Assembly (NCBI GenBank): GCA_902766105.1
Contig: CACXCI010000062.1
Coordinates: forward strand, 53,055 to 117,054
From: an uncultured bacterium
Lineage (GTDB): Bacteria > Cyanobacteriota > Vampirovibrionia > Gastranaerophilales > Gastranaerophilaceae
DNA length: 64,000 bases
Direction: 5' to 3'
In this document: positions 44,255-53,611 of the stretch, piece by piece
Numbering within the stretch: position 1 is the stretch's first letter
Layout: each line of letters begins with the position of its first letter
Translations under genes and position numbers: made by a program
Notes under the pieces: generated by a model
Seen by the model: the letters and a program-made list of their open reading frames with translations, nothing else
The model's database searches: none
What the model was told of the DNA's origin: nothing

Positions 44255-44296
44255 TTAAGAAAAATTACAAGACAGGGGCATTACACCCCTGTCTTA
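44255..44296 (-). terminator. Terminator of clpC
   Basis: AAGACAGGGG and CCCCTGTCTT form a 10-bp stem. On the minus strand it is followed by GTAATTTTTCTT. It lies immediately after the clpC stop. Confidence 0.8.
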
Positions 44297-44303
44297 ATAA
44301 TTA

Positions 44304-46817
44304 TTATAATGAGGAAGTTTCTTCAACCTCTTTTTCTTTTCTTGTTCGTTTGGCTTTTTTATCAAAAGAAAGCTTACCATCAACCAAGGTAACTTTTATG
44401 GTATCACCGCTTGAATATTTACCTGACAAAATTTCTTCGGCCAAGCTATCTTCCATTTTGCGTTGTATCAAACGTCTTAACGGTCTTGCACCATAAGCTT
44501 CCGAGTATCCGTTTTCTGCCAAATGATCTTTTACTTCATCAGAGACTTCAATACCTATACCCTTTTCAGACAAGCGTTTAAACAAGTCTTTAAGCATCAA
44601 GTCAACAATTTGTCTGATTTCTTCTTTTGAAAGATGGGAGAATACAATCGTTTCATCAATACGGTTCAAGAATTCTGGTCTAAATGCTTTCTTCATTTCT
44701 TCAGTAACAGTATCTTTTAATTTTTCGTACTTAGATTTTGATTCATCCTCAGCTGTTGAGAAACCAAGTTTTGATGTATTTGTAATCATACTTGCACCAA
44801 CATTTGATGTCATAATAATTACCGTATTTTTGAAACTTACATGACGACCTTTTGAATCAGTTAATCGTCCATCATCCAAGATTTGCAACATAATATTAAA
44901 TACATCCGGATGAGCTTTTTCAATTTCATCGAACAACACAACCGAATATGGTTTTTTCCTTACAAGTTCGGATAAATGACCGCCATCATCATAACCTACA
45001 TATCCCGGAGGAGAACCGATAAGTTTGGCAGTTGAATGTTTTTCCATAAATTCTGACATATCAACACGCAACATATTATCCTCAGAGCCAAACATAGCCT
45101 CAGCCAAAGCTTTAGCTAATTCTGTTTTACCAACACCTGTCGGTCCGCAGAAAATAAAGCTTCCGATAGGTCTGTTTGGAGCTTTTAAGCCAACTCTGGC
45201 ACGTCTGATTGCTTTTGAAATGGCTACAATCGCATCATGCTGCCCTATTACACGTTGATGAAGAGTATCTTCCAGCTTTAACAATCTTTCACTTTCACCT
45301 TCAGTCAGTTTTGTAACAGGAACACCTGTCATCATAGCTATAACCTCTGCAACATTTTCAGCAGTTACTGTCGGTTTATTCGCATCATGTTCATCACGCC
45401 ATTTGGCGGAAACCTCACGTATTTTATCACGCAAATCAGCTTCTTCATCTCTTAATTGAGAAGCTTCTTCAAATTCCTGATTTCTTATAGCTTCTTCTTT
45501 CTCTTTAATCAATGACTTGAGCTGTTTTTCCAGCTCTTTACCTTCCGGACACAAATTGGAAACCTTCAAGCGAACTTTTGAACTTGCCTCATCAATGACA
45601 TCGATAGCCTTATCCGGCAAGAATCTGTCATTTATATATTTGCTTGATAATTTTACCGCTGCAACAATTGCCTCATCAGAAATTATCAATCTGTGGTGTT
45701 CTTCATATTTTGGTTTTAACCCCTTGATAATTTCAATTGATTCTTCTTCTGTCGGCTCATCAATTTGAACAGGTTGAAAACGTCTTTCCAAAGCAGAATC
45801 TTTTTCAATATATTTTCTGTACTCATCAGATGTTGTTGCACCAATAACCTGAATTTCACCGCGAGATAAAGCAGGTTTTAAGATATTAGCTGCATCAATC
45901 GCACCTTCTGCAGCACCAGCACCAATCAAGGTGTGCATTTCGTCAATAACAAGGATAATATTGCCAGCCTGACGAATTTCATCCATGATTTTTTTCAATC
46001 TTTCTTCAAATTCACCACGATATTTTGTACCGGCGACCAAAAGTCCCATATCTAACTGTATAACCTTTTTACCATCTAAAATATCAGGAACTTCAGCATT
46101 AACAATTCTTATTGCAAGACCTTCTGCAACGGCAGTTTTACCAACGCCCGGTTCACCTAATAATACAGGGTTATTTTTAGTACGTCTTGCAAGAATTTGT
46201 ATAACACGCTCAATTTCTTTTTCTCTGCCGACAACAGGATCAAGTCTTAATTCCTGAGCTGCCAGTGTCAAATCTCTGCCAAACTCATCAAGACTAGGAG
46301 TTTTTGTTTTCCCACCTGTAGAAGAAGATGAACTTGAAGAAGATGAGGATGCCCCTGCTGTTGCAGTTCCGGAGCTTGGCTTTGATTCTCCAAGCATCTT
46401 TACAACATTACTTCTTACTTTATTAAGATCAACACCAAGATTTTCCAAAACCCTTGCTGCAACACCTTCACCTTCCCTTATCAAACCCAGCAAAAGGTGT
46501 TCTGTTCCTATATAATTATGACCTAACTGTCTTGCCTCATCCCAAGAAAGCTCTAATACTCTTTTTGCCCTCGGGGTAAAAGGAATTTCAACGGCTACAA
46601 AACCGGAACCTCTGCCGATAATTTTTTCAACCTCGGTTCTTGCATCTTTAAGGTTTACCCCCATAGATTTCAATGTCTTTGCCGCAACGCCTGTACCTTC
46701 TCCAATTAAGCCAAGTAAAACCTGTTCGGTTCCTACAAAGTTATGACCTAATCTTCGAGCTTCTTCCTGAGCAAGCATTATGACTTTTATTGCTTTTTCT
46801 GTAAAACGTTCGAACAT
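44304..46817 (-). CDS. clpC: ATP-dependent Clp protease ATP-binding subunit ClpC
   Basis: AAA+ unfoldase feeding ClpP, 837 residues from the ATG at 46817, which has AGGAG 8 bases upstream; the ATG at 46844 gives an atypical extension. It has two Clp-N repeats ([18 protein letters not shown] and [18 protein letters not shown]) and a Ser-rich linker. The first AAA domain has Walker [14 protein letters not shown]-type coiled middle region ([19 protein letters not shown]) follows, then a second AAA domain with GPTGVGKTE and the ClpP-binding loop SKLGFS. The UVR insert marks it as ClpC rather than ClpA or ClpB. ClpP is not in the window. Confidence 0.96.
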   Translation of the reverse strand: MFERFTEKAIKVIMLAQEEARRLGHNFVGTEQVLLGLIGEGTGVAAKTLKSMGVNLKDARTEVEKIIGRGSGFVAVEIPFTPRAKRVLELSWDEARQLGHNYIGTEHLLLGLIREGEGVAARVLENLGVDLNKVRSNVVKMLGESKPSSGTATAGASSSSSSSSSSTGGKTKTPSLDEFGRDLTLAAQELRLDPVVGREKEIERVIQILARRTKNNPVLLGEPGVGKTAVAEGLAIRIVNAEVPDILDGKKVIQLDMGLLVAGTKYRGEFEERLKKIMDEIRQAGNIILVIDEMHTLIGAGAAEGAIDAANILKPALSRGEIQVIGATTSDEYRKYIEKDSALERRFQPVQIDEPTEEESIEIIKGLKPKYEEHHRLIISDEAIVAAVKLSSKYINDRFLPDKAIDVIDEASSKVRLKVSNLCPEGKELEKQLKSLIKEKEEAIRNQEFEEASQLRDEEADLRDKIREVSAKWRDEHDANKPTVTAENVAEVIAMMTGVPVTKLTEGESERLLKLEDTLHQRVIGQHDAIVAISKAIRRARVGLKAPNRPIGSFIFCGPTGVGKTELAKALAEAMFGSEDNMLRVDMSEFMEKHSTAKLIGSPPGYVGYDDGGHLSELVRKKPYSVVLFDEIEKAHPDVFNIMLQILDDGRLTDSKGRHVSFKNTVIIMTSNVGASMITNTSKLGFSTAEDESKSKYEKLKDTVTEEMKKAFRPEFLNRIDETIVFSHLSKEEIRQIVDLMLKDLFKRLSEKGIGIEVSDEVKDHLAENGYSEAYGARPLRRLIQRKMEDSLAEEILSGKYSSGDTIKVTLVDGKLSFDKKAKRTRKEKEVEETSSL

Positions 46818-46912
46818 TATTTTACTCCTATCTCTTCTATGCAAAAATTATATACAAAAAAGCAAAAAGTTTCAAGGTGTAACAATTGTTTATAAATTTA
46901 AAACAATAAAAA

Positions 46913-47227
46913 TTACAAACCTAAGTCTTCTAAAAATCTTGAATTTTCTGACAACTCGAGTAAAGCCTCATCGGAAAACGGATTTTTACAATCAGTTTTT
47001 GCAAAAAGATTATCGACCATTTCATTATGAGAATCATTTTCAGGGTCAGACAACACAAGTTTTTTAAAATTATTTATATCTGTTTTACGCTCATATAAAT
47101 TAAGAGCATACTTTGACATTTTAGACAAAAACGGGGTTTTCACATCATCTTTGACAGGAGATGTCATTGGGGAAAAAGTTTTTGACATATATTCAGACTT
47201 TAATTGTTTTGCCAGTTTTTTAAACAT
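46913..47227 (-). CDS. Hypothetical protein, 104 aa
   Basis: I do not recognise this short polar protein. The first 12 residues are basic (MFKKLAKQLKSE), the middle is Ser/Pro/Lys-rich, and the C-terminus is acidic and Leu-rich (DEALLELSENSRFLEDLGL), probably helical. There is no signal peptide or membrane segment. It lies upstream of clpC on the same strand, 95 bases before the clpC start. Confidence 0.5.
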   Translation of the reverse strand: MFKKLAKQLKSEYMSKTFSPMTSPVKDDVKTPFLSKMSKYALNLYERKTDINNFKKLVLSDPENDSHNEMVDNLFAKTDCKNPFSDEALLELSENSRFLEDLGL

Positions 47228-47306
47228 TATATCACCCTAATTAAAACAACAATATTATACATTATTTTTGAATTAATGCAAATTATTAAGAGTCAACAGA
47301 GCAATT

Positions 47307-47930
47307 TTACAAAGAAGATTCATGACAATCTGTTCCACCGGTTTTTAACAGATTAAACTCATCAGCTATAGCTTCAATGTCGTTTGGATTAGAAAACTTT
47401 AGATACTTTCTCCAGCGAGGATAAGGATAATAAACCTCAATACCGTCTAAGCCCAATTTTACGAGTTCCGAAACAAATGTTCTTATGTTTAATGCCCAGC
47501 AAGAGCATGGATGAGCCAATACTGCGATTCCTCCTGACTCATGAATAGCAGAAATCAAACGTTTTAAATCTCTTTTTGCAAAAATGCGTATAATATCTTT
47601 TTCAGTACCTTTTTTGTCCTTTGAATAAAATTCCTTCATGCAATCTGAATTTATATCAAATCCGTAAGCTAACAAATGTAAAAAAATGTATTTATACCAA
47701 ACATCAAATTCCACACCTATAATTTGTCCGCAATCAGGATTATCTATATGACCTTGTACGGTATTATGATCAGTAACAGCAAATATTTTATATTTATCCC
47801 TTGCTTGCTCACATATTTTTTTAAAATCACCTAAGCCATCTGAATATGTAGTGTGAATATGAAAATTAACACTACCGTTTTTATAATCCTCTGCGGATAA
47901 ACCTTTAAAAATATCCTTACAATTTTGCAT
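47307..47930 (-). CDS. PHP-domain metal-dependent phosphoesterase
   Basis: The PHP fold is recognised by NFHIHTTYSDG (HxH), VTDHNTVQG, a conserved Glu in IIGVEFD, AHP in IAVLAHPCSCW and GGTDCHES at the C-terminus. About 207 residues start from the ATG at 47930; the longer frame from 48005 adds a hydrophobic leader that runs into the divergent gene's promoter. Family members hydrolyse phosphoesters such as histidinol phosphate, 3',5'-nucleotides or RNA 5' ends (TrpH/RNase AM-like). The substrate is not decidable here. Confidence 0.85.
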   Translation of the reverse strand: MQNCKDIFKGLSAEDYKNGSVNFHIHTTYSDGLGDFKKICEQARDKYKIFAVTDHNTVQGHIDNPDCGQIIGVEFDVWYKYIFLHLLAYGFDINSDCMKEFYSKDKKGTEKDIIRIFAKRDLKRLISAIHESGGIAVLAHPCSCWALNIRTFVSELVKLGLDGIEVYYPYPRWRKYLKFSNPNDIEAIADEFNLLKTGGTDCHESSL

Positions 47931-47988
47931 ATCTGATTTGTTATTTACCCCCGTTTGTAATATTATTATAATACAAAAAGGAGCAATT

Positions 47989-48921
47989 ATGTTGAAAGAT
48001 GGCATTAAAAATAGTGTTTGGTACGTATTAGCAGAAGGTATAAAAATTTATTTTTCAAACATTGATAAATTTTTTATATATATGCTGTTTCCTGTCTTTG
48101 GACAAATGATAGGTATAACACTGGCATTTAGTTTATCATTAGGATTTGCTGACAAAATAGTAGCAAAAACAGACAATCCGTTACATGCACTGTTACTTGT
48201 TTTACTCCTTGCCATACCCGGACTCTTGATATTTATGAAAGCTTTTTGGGATTATATGGTTGCTTACATATCTCTTAACTCAATGACAGAAGGTGCAATA
48301 AACACAGGCAAAGTTTATGATATACCTTCTCACAAAGAGGTTGCGACAAGACGAGCATTTCAATATGTATTATTCTTGCTGCTTGTGGGGGTACTAACCT
48401 CTATTGCAACAAGCATATTCTTTATCATTCCCGGATTTGTTCTTTGGATATACTTTATTTTGATATTCCAAGTTTTTACCTTTGAACCGGAACTTTCTAT
48501 ACCGGATATTTTCAAAAAGAGTTTTGTTCTTATCAAAGGAAATTGGCTTAGAACATTCATACTGCTTGCTGTTCTTATTTTCTTTTCTATTTTCATAATT
48601 ACAGAAGGCTTTTCTGTTGTTTTTGATTATCTAAACCTAACAGATAAAATATGCGCTCTATTTAATTTTATTTCATATCAAATACCGCTTGATTTTACAA
48701 ACAAGGTGCTTGTTTATCTTAAATATCCGATAATAACGCCTGATATGATATCAAAATGGATATTTATGAGTATCTTATCGTTTATTGTATGCGGGTTGAC
48801 TCTACCTATAAGAAGTATTTGCTGGACTTTATGGTATAAAAGCTTGAAGGATAAAAAATTTGAGGCAAATACAAGACCTAAAAGAACTAAAAGACAAAGT
48901 CTAAGAAAAGAGGAAGAATAA
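47989..48921 (+). CDS. Multi-pass membrane protein, 310 aa
   Basis: The protein has about five or six hydrophobic segments (for example LLVLLLAIPGLLIFMKAF, ATSIFFIIPGFVLWIYFILI and FILLAVLIFFSIFIITEG). It also has the stretch PELSIPDIFKKSFVLIKGNW, which resembles the membrane region seen in DUF975/glycerophosphodiesterase-membrane-type proteins. The C-terminus is basic and cytoplasmic. I chose the ATG at 47989 with AAAAGGAG upstream. Its stop overlaps the start of the zinc-ribbon gene (TAATG), so the two are coupled. Function unknown. Confidence 0.7.
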   Translation: MLKDGIKNSVWYVLAEGIKIYFSNIDKFFIYMLFPVFGQMIGITLAFSLSLGFADKIVAKTDNPLHALLLVLLLAIPGLLIFMKAFWDYMVAYISLNSMTEGAINTGKVYDIPSHKEVATRRAFQYVLFLLLVGVLTSIATSIFFIIPGFVLWIYFILIFQVFTFEPELSIPDIFKKSFVLIKGNWLRTFILLAVLIFFSIFIITEGFSVVFDYLNLTDKICALFNFISYQIPLDFTNKVLVYLKYPIITPDMISKWIFMSILSFIVCGLTLPIRSICWTLWYKSLKDKKFEANTRPKRTKRQSLRKEEE

Positions 48922-49139
48922 TGTTTGTCTGTAAGAATTGTAAATCTGTAGACAAATTTGAACTTATGTTTTCTCCGGATTATACGGGAAACAAAAAATT
49001 TTCTCAGCGATATAATGAAAAGGGAGAGATAGAAATAACCGTTGACGGGTATATTTTTGTACCGGATTTGCAATTTATGAATGCACATGCTGTATGCAGA
49101 TATTGCGGACAAATTTACATGTGGGACTATGAGGGGTAA
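48921..49139 (+). CDS. Small zinc-ribbon protein, 72 aa
   Basis: Two CxxC pairs are visible: CKNC near residue 4 and CRYC near residue 59, the spacing expected of a zinc ribbon. The middle is beta-rich (EIEITVDGYIFVPDLQF). No catalytic motif is seen. It overlaps the preceding membrane-protein gene by one base and is followed after 18 bases by RNase PH with AGGAGGA as its ribosome-binding site. A link to RNA metabolism is possible from context only. Confidence 0.7.
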   Translation: MFVCKNCKSVDKFELMFSPDYTGNKKFSQRYNEKGEIEITVDGYIFVPDLQFMNAHAVCRYCGQIYMWDYEG

Positions 49140-49157
49140 ATATAGGAGGAACGAATA

Positions 49158-49856
49158 ATGACAAGACTTGAAAGTAGAGAAAATAATCAAACAAGAGAAA
49201 TTAAATTTACAAGAAATTACACAAAGCACGCCCTAGGTTCAGTTCTTGTAGAATTTGGCGACACAAAGGTTATAACAACAGCATCCGTTGACAATTCAAA
49301 ACCAAAATGGATGGACAAAGACGATAAAAGAGGCTGGCTAACTGCAGAATACTCATTATTACCATCTTCAACCTCAACAAGATGTCAAAGGGAAAGAACT
49401 AAAATATCAGGCAGAACACAAGAAATTCAAAGACTTATAGGAAGAAGCCTCAGAGCATGTGTTGATTTGGAAAAAATGCCTGATATAACAATTACAATTG
49501 ATGCTGACGTAATACAAGCAGATGGTGGAACAAGAACCGCAAGTATTTGCGGGGGTTTTGTCGCTTTATCCGATGCAATAGAAAAGCTTATAGCAAACGG
49601 AACGTTAACTCAAAACCCGATAATTGAACCGGTTGCAGCAATTTCAGCAGGTATTGTCGACGGCGAGGTTAAGCTTGATTTGAACTATGAGGAAGATTCT
49701 CACGCTCAGGTAGATTCAAATGTAGTCTTAACAAAAAGCGGTAAGATAATCGAATTTCAAACAACTGCAGAAGGGGAGCCTTATGAATTTGAAAAAATGA
49801 TTGAAATATTTAACTTAGCAAAAAAAGGTATTGAAGAAATAATTGCAAAATATTAG
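49158..49856 (+). CDS. rph: Ribonuclease PH
   Basis: Phosphorolytic 3'-5' exoribonuclease that trims tRNA 3' ends. The 232-residue protein shows [34 protein letters not shown], the conserved [15 protein letters not shown] and [18 protein letters not shown], and near the C-terminus [17 protein letters not shown]. The motif set and length are standard. This genome's tRNA-Lys lacks an encoded CCA, consistent with a need for 3' trimming and CCA addition. The dITP/XTP pyrophosphatase gene often found next to rph is absent here. Confidence 0.96.
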   Translation: MTRLESRENNQTREIKFTRNYTKHALGSVLVEFGDTKVITTASVDNSKPKWMDKDDKRGWLTAEYSLLPSSTSTRCQRERTKISGRTQEIQRLIGRSLRACVDLEKMPDITITIDADVIQADGGTRTASICGGFVALSDAIEKLIANGTLTQNPIIEPVAAISAGIVDGEVKLDLNYEEDSHAQVDSNVVLTKSGKIIEFQTTAEGEPYEFEKMIEIFNLAKKGIEEIIAKY

Positions 49857-49877
49857 TTTTTGATATATTCTTTTATT

Positions 49878-50222
49878 ATGAAAAGGGTTGAGTTAATATT
49901 ATCTGTAATAGTTGGTCTTGTGATTATGTCTGCACCAATTTTGGCAAAAGAAAAGCCGCAAGTCCAATCAACCGAAGGATTCACCTTAGAACAAAGCGTT
50001 GAAAAAACAATAAAACCGACAAAAGAAGATAAAAACAGTTGGAAACAAAAAAGAAAAGAAAATAGAAAATACTTTAAAAATAAAAAACAAATAAAAAAAC
50101 AGGACTATAAAAAGTCAAAAAAATTAAAAGAAATAGAATACTTAGAAAAAAGGTTGGAAAATAAGAAGAAACAGTTAGAAACTTACAAATCCAACCCCGA
50201 GAAAGGAGAAAAAGAAGAATGA
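49878..50222 (+). CDS. Small exported basic protein
   Basis: The 114-residue protein starts with a signal peptide (MKRVELILSVIVGLVIMSAP, then ILAKE). It continues as a very Lys-rich helical region (KKQIKKQDYKKSKKLKEIEY, EKRLENKKKQLETYK). The ATG at 49878 gives a cleaner signal peptide than the TTG at 49860. Its last bases overlap the start of the next small gene (ATGA), so the two are translationally coupled. Function unknown; possibly a periplasmic coiled-coil or cell-wall-binding protein. Confidence 0.6.
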   Translation: MKRVELILSVIVGLVIMSAPILAKEKPQVQSTEGFTLEQSVEKTIKPTKEDKNSWKQKRKENRKYFKNKKQIKKQDYKKSKKLKEIEYLEKRLENKKKQLETYKSNPEKGEKEE

Positions 50223-50539
50223 AAAAATTAGTATTATCTTTGATGGTTGTATCCGTACTATCATTAGGAACTGCAGCTAATGCAACAAATCCTGTAAGCA
50301 AATGGTTAACTAACACAGCTAATTCTATTACTAAAGCTGAAAATGATTTAACTCAAGCTCAAAAAGATCAACAAAAAGCTGTTGAAAAAAGACAAAAAGA
50401 ACTTAAAAAACAACAAGAAGCTCGTGAAAAAGCTATAAAAAAACAACAGCAAGAATACCAAAAATCAGTAAATGAACAAAAAACATTTTGGTCAAATCAA
50501 AAGAAATTCTGGAAAGGTTTATTTACTTTCAACAAATAA
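50219..50539 (+). CDS. Small exported coiled-coil protein
   Basis: The 106-residue protein has a signal peptide with an expected cleavage after ANA (MKKLVLSLMVVSVLSLGTAA). The mature part is one long charged helix (ENDLTQAQKDQQKAVEKRQK, then KELKKQQEAREKAIKKQQQE) ending in an aromatic patch (FWSNQKKFWKGLFTF). This resembles small periplasmic helical proteins, though I cannot name a family. It is coupled to the preceding gene and followed by a terminator. Confidence 0.65.
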   Translation: MKKLVLSLMVVSVLSLGTAANATNPVSKWLTNTANSITKAENDLTQAQKDQQKAVEKRQKELKKQQEAREKAIKKQQQEYQKSVNEQKTFWSNQKKFWKGLFTFNK

Positions 50540-50556
50540 GAAAGATTTGTAAACTG

Positions 50557-50596
50557 ATAAAAGAGTCGAAACTTAACATTTCGACTCTTTTGTTGT
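50557..50596 (+). terminator. Rho-independent terminator
   Basis: AAAAGAGTCGAAA and TTTCGACTCTTTT pair exactly over 13 bp, followed by GTTGTA. It ends the unit running from 47989. Confidence 0.88.
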
Positions 50597-50652
50597 ATAT
50601 ATAAAATCTCCGTGATATTATAAATATGTCTATAAGGTAGTATAAATATATC

Positions 50653-52269
50653 ATGATAACCCAAAACATCACAACAACAATTACCGGTGCAAAAGCAATC
50701 ATAGAGGCATTAAAGAACTTAAATGTCGATACTGTTTTTGGCTATCCCGGAGGAGTAGTTGTTGATATTTATGATGAATTATATAAGGATAATTCGATAA
50801 AACACATTCTTACCCGACACGAACAATCCGCAGTACATGCAGCAGAAGGCTATGCAAGAGCAACAAACAAATGCGGCGTTGTTATAGTAACATCAGGACC
50901 TGGGGCAACAAATACAATCACGGGAATAGTTAACGCTTATATTGATGGTTACCCGCTGATAATATTAACAGGACAAGTTTCAAATAATCTTATAGGAACA
51001 AATGCTTTTCAGGAAGCAAATATTTGCGACATGGTAAAAACATGTACAAAAGCAGCGTTTCAAATAACATCAGCAAAGGATATCCAAGATACCCTTTATC
51101 TAGCATATAAAATTGCCACCTCAGGGAAAAAAGGACCTGTTGTAATAGATTTGGTTAAAGATATTTTTAAAGAGACTGTCCAATTAACAAACAAAATAAA
51201 TACCTTTGAAAATGATGAAAATAAAATTACAACATCAGATTTGACAGCACTCGAAACCGCTATAACAAATTCAAACAAACCTTTAATAGTTGCAGGCGGA
51301 GGAGTTAAACATTCACAAGCGGAATACACATTATTAAACATTGTGAAAAAGACCAATATTCCTGTTGTTTCAACAATGATGGGGTTAGGAACATTTCCGC
51401 AGGATAATTCAAATTATTTTGGAATGATTGGAGTATTTGGAGATAACAGTGCAAATCAACTTTTAACAGAAAGTGATTTGGTTATAAGTTTAGGCGCAAG
51501 ATTTAACGATAAAATAACAAAAAGAAATGAATTAAACGGTAAACTTTTCCAAATAGATATAAACCCTGATGAAATCTCTAAAAATGTAAAAACCGACAAA
51601 TTCATCATTGGAGATATAAATGACATACTTAAAAAAATCCACATAAACAAGGATTTTTCAGGCTGGAGCAAAATTTGTCAAACATTAAAAATAAGCAACA
51701 AAAAACAAGAAAAGACTACAAACTTATTACACTCATTTGAAGTAATACAAGCTATTGAAAATTATACAAAAGACAAGAATATAACATTTACATCCGAGGT
51801 AGGACAGCACCAGCTATGGACAGTTAAAAACTTAAAATTTAATAACAAAAACAGAAAAATATTTGTATCAGGCGGAACCGGGACTATGGGATTTGGCTTA
51901 CCTGCTGCGATAGGAGCATCGGTTGCCGATAAAAGCAATTGCGTAGTTTGTATAACAGGAGATGGTTCATTCCAAATGAGTTTACATGAGCTTGCAACCT
52001 GCAAAGAAAACAACTTAAATATAAAAATTATTATACTAAATAACGGTTATCTTGGTATGGTTCGCCAAATTCAGGAAAAACAATGCAATTGCAGATATTC
52101 TCAAACAAAAATATCAAGTCCTGATTTTGTAGCTTTAGCAAAAAGTTACGGAATAAACGCAATTAAAGTTAATAATTACAATGAGATAAAACCCGCATTA
52201 GATATGGCATTTTCTAATAATGATACCTTTATTATAGATTTTTCCATTGAACCAATGGAGATATTGTAA
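50653..52269 (+). CDS. ilvB: Acetolactate synthase large subunit
   Basis: Thiamine-diphosphate enzyme of 538 residues, condensing pyruvate in branched-chain amino acid synthesis. It shows VFGYPGGVVVDIYDEL, the catalytic Glu in LTRHEQSAVHAAEGYARA, TSGPGATNTITGI, and the cofactor motif GDGSFQMS ending NNGYLGM. Length is slightly below the usual 560-600. The small regulatory subunit gene ilvN normally follows, but here the next gene encodes an unrelated 60-residue peptide. Valine feedback would need a subunit from elsewhere, or the enzyme may be catabolic. No leader attenuator was recognised. Confidence 0.9.
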   Translation: MITQNITTTITGAKAIIEALKNLNVDTVFGYPGGVVVDIYDELYKDNSIKHILTRHEQSAVHAAEGYARATNKCGVVIVTSGPGATNTITGIVNAYIDGYPLIILTGQVSNNLIGTNAFQEANICDMVKTCTKAAFQITSAKDIQDTLYLAYKIATSGKKGPVVIDLVKDIFKETVQLTNKINTFENDENKITTSDLTALETAITNSNKPLIVAGGGVKHSQAEYTLLNIVKKTNIPVVSTMMGLGTFPQDNSNYFGMIGVFGDNSANQLLTESDLVISLGARFNDKITKRNELNGKLFQIDINPDEISKNVKTDKFIIGDINDILKKIHINKDFSGWSKICQTLKISNKKQEKTTNLLHSFEVIQAIENYTKDKNITFTSEVGQHQLWTVKNLKFNNKNRKIFVSGGTGTMGFGLPAAIGASVADKSNCVVCITGDGSFQMSLHELATCKENNLNIKIIILNNGYLGMVRQIQEKQCNCRYSQTKISSPDFVALAKSYGINAIKVNNYNEIKPALDMAFSNNDTFIIDFSIEPMEIL

Positions 52270-52334
52270 ATAATTTGTATATTTTTTAAAAATGTATTAC
52301 CCTAATAATAGGAATTAAGAGGACTTAAACTATA

Positions 52335-52517
52335 ATGAACGAAACAGTCATAAAAGAAATAAAATCAATTTACTCCGGAAGAATAAAATCAACAGTACCC
52401 CCAACTGTAGTTGCTCCCGAAATATCAACAATAAAACCCCACACTCACGGTGAAAAAAAATCTTTCTTTAATGGGGTAATAGATAAGTTAAACATTATAG
52501 TTAGCGAAAAAAAATAG
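52335..52517 (+). CDS. Hypothetical small protein, 60 aa
   Basis: A short polar ORF with AGAGGAC about 10 bases before the ATG. It contains a Pro/Thr/Val-rich middle (TVPPTVVAPEISTIKPHTHG) and ends with a Lys-rich helix. Its stop codon abuts the convergent formyltransferase-like gene. The ribosome-binding site and lack of overlap with a recognised gene support it, but there is no family match. Confidence 0.45.
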   Translation: MNETVIKEIKSIYSGRIKSTVPPTVVAPEISTIKPHTHGEKKSFFNGVIDKLNIIVSEKK

Positions 52518-53021
52518 TTATTTTTTACACCCGCTGCAAGATGAACAACCAGCAGAACATTTGTGCTTAAATATCTCTGAAAAGTCAAAAACTTTATCGT
52601 TAAGTACAGCAGACGCAACCGGAGGGTACAACTTGTTCCCTATTGAGGTTAAAGCTTCAACATATTCATTATAATGCATATCGCAATCAATAAATATCGG
52701 ATACTGAGCAATTATTCTGCCATAAAAGTTATTTTTTTCAACATAGTGAACGGTTACTCCACTAACCTTCACCCCTGAAGTATATGCTTGAGATAGCGCA
52801 TTTTTGTTTGCAAATGCCGGCAATAATGATGGATGCAGATTTAAAATTTCTGTTTTCTCAAACAATTCAGGCGGAACTGAACCCGAATAATTATTCAGCA
52901 ATAACAAATCTGCATCAATTTCTGAAATATTTTCACATAAAACAATTTCAGTCCTATTTTCAAAATATTCAGCCATTAGGCTTTTTAAATACATATCATT
53001 TGTAGCAATTTTTTTATTCAT
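52518..53021 (-). CDS. Degenerate formyltransferase-fold protein with Cys-rich tail
   Basis: The middle matches the PurN/Fmt formyltransferase fold: ILNLHPSLLPAFANKNALSQ has the catalytic Asn and His, and SGVKVSGVTVHYVEKNN follows as in PurN. The catalytic Asp, normally in a DxGPII-type turn, is replaced (NNFYGRIIAQYPI). At 167 residues it is about 40 shorter than PurN, and the N-terminal folate-side region is reduced. It ends with CSAGCSSCSGCKK, a cysteine cluster that could bind metal. It is therefore unlikely to be a normal glycinamide ribonucleotide transformylase. The role is unknown. Confidence 0.65.
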   Translation of the reverse strand: MNKKIATNDMYLKSLMAEYFENRTEIVLCENISEIDADLLLLNNYSGSVPPELFEKTEILNLHPSLLPAFANKNALSQAYTSGVKVSGVTVHYVEKNNFYGRIIAQYPIFIDCDMHYNEYVEALTSIGNKLYPPVASAVLNDKVFDFSEIFKHKCSAGCSSCSGCKK

Positions 53022-53137
53022 AAAGAAATATTACAATAAAAAAATATTATTTTCTAAAAATGACAAAATTATTTTTTACAAGTTTTAAAAGCCATAAGAA
53101 AGGTAAAAAAAGAAAATAATTATAGGAGTTTAAAGTT

Positions 53138-53557
53138 ATGCTAATTAGTTTTGATGTAAAATCACAGCAGCCTCAATTCGGGACAAAAGTTCCTGTAAAA
53201 TCATTATTTGAAACAGTATCAGGCAGAGCTTTACAAGGAGAAAACGAAAGAAAAGCAGAACAAATACACCTTTTAACGATTTTGCCTGACAGAAAACTTG
53301 ATTTGGAAAAAATAGACATAAATAAAGCGATTAAAAATCTCGGACAAATTCTTCGTGATATGCAGCCAAGCCTAAAAATTCTTGGAGAACATATCAATGC
53401 TCGCTGTCGAGAATTGACTCATCTTAGAACATGTGAAAAAGCTACCGAAGCTAAAATTTCAGAAGAAATTGCAAAACTTGTCAAAGAAGAAGAATTCAAT
53501 TTTGGACTAAAAGAAATTGATATTCCAAAAATTAATGCAAATGACCTTTTAAAATAG
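53138..53557 (+). CDS. Hypothetical helical protein with N-terminal QFG motif, 139 aa
   Basis: Not recognised. The N-terminal 15 residues end in QPQFGTK, like the short F-G motifs near the start of other proteins in this window. The rest is charged and helical, with an HxxxC-rich middle (LGEHINARCRELTHLRTC) and an acidic C-terminal part. There is no signal peptide or membrane segment. TAGGAG precedes the ATG. The gene ends at a terminator shared with oadB. Confidence 0.55.
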   Translation: MLISFDVKSQQPQFGTKVPVKSLFETVSGRALQGENERKAEQIHLLTILPDRKLDLEKIDINKAIKNLGQILRDMQPSLKILGEHINARCRELTHLRTCEKATEAKISEEIAKLVKEEEFNFGLKEIDIPKINANDLLK

Positions 53558-53558
53558 T

Positions 53559-53590
53559 AAAAAAAAGACTCCAAAAAGGAGTCTTTTTTA
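53559..53590. terminator. Bidirectional terminator
   Basis: AAAAAAGACTCC and GGAGTCTTTTTT pair exactly around AAAAA, between the convergent gene at 53138 and oadB. Confidence 0.9.
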
Positions 53591-53611
53591 TATAAATATG
53601 TATTTATATTA

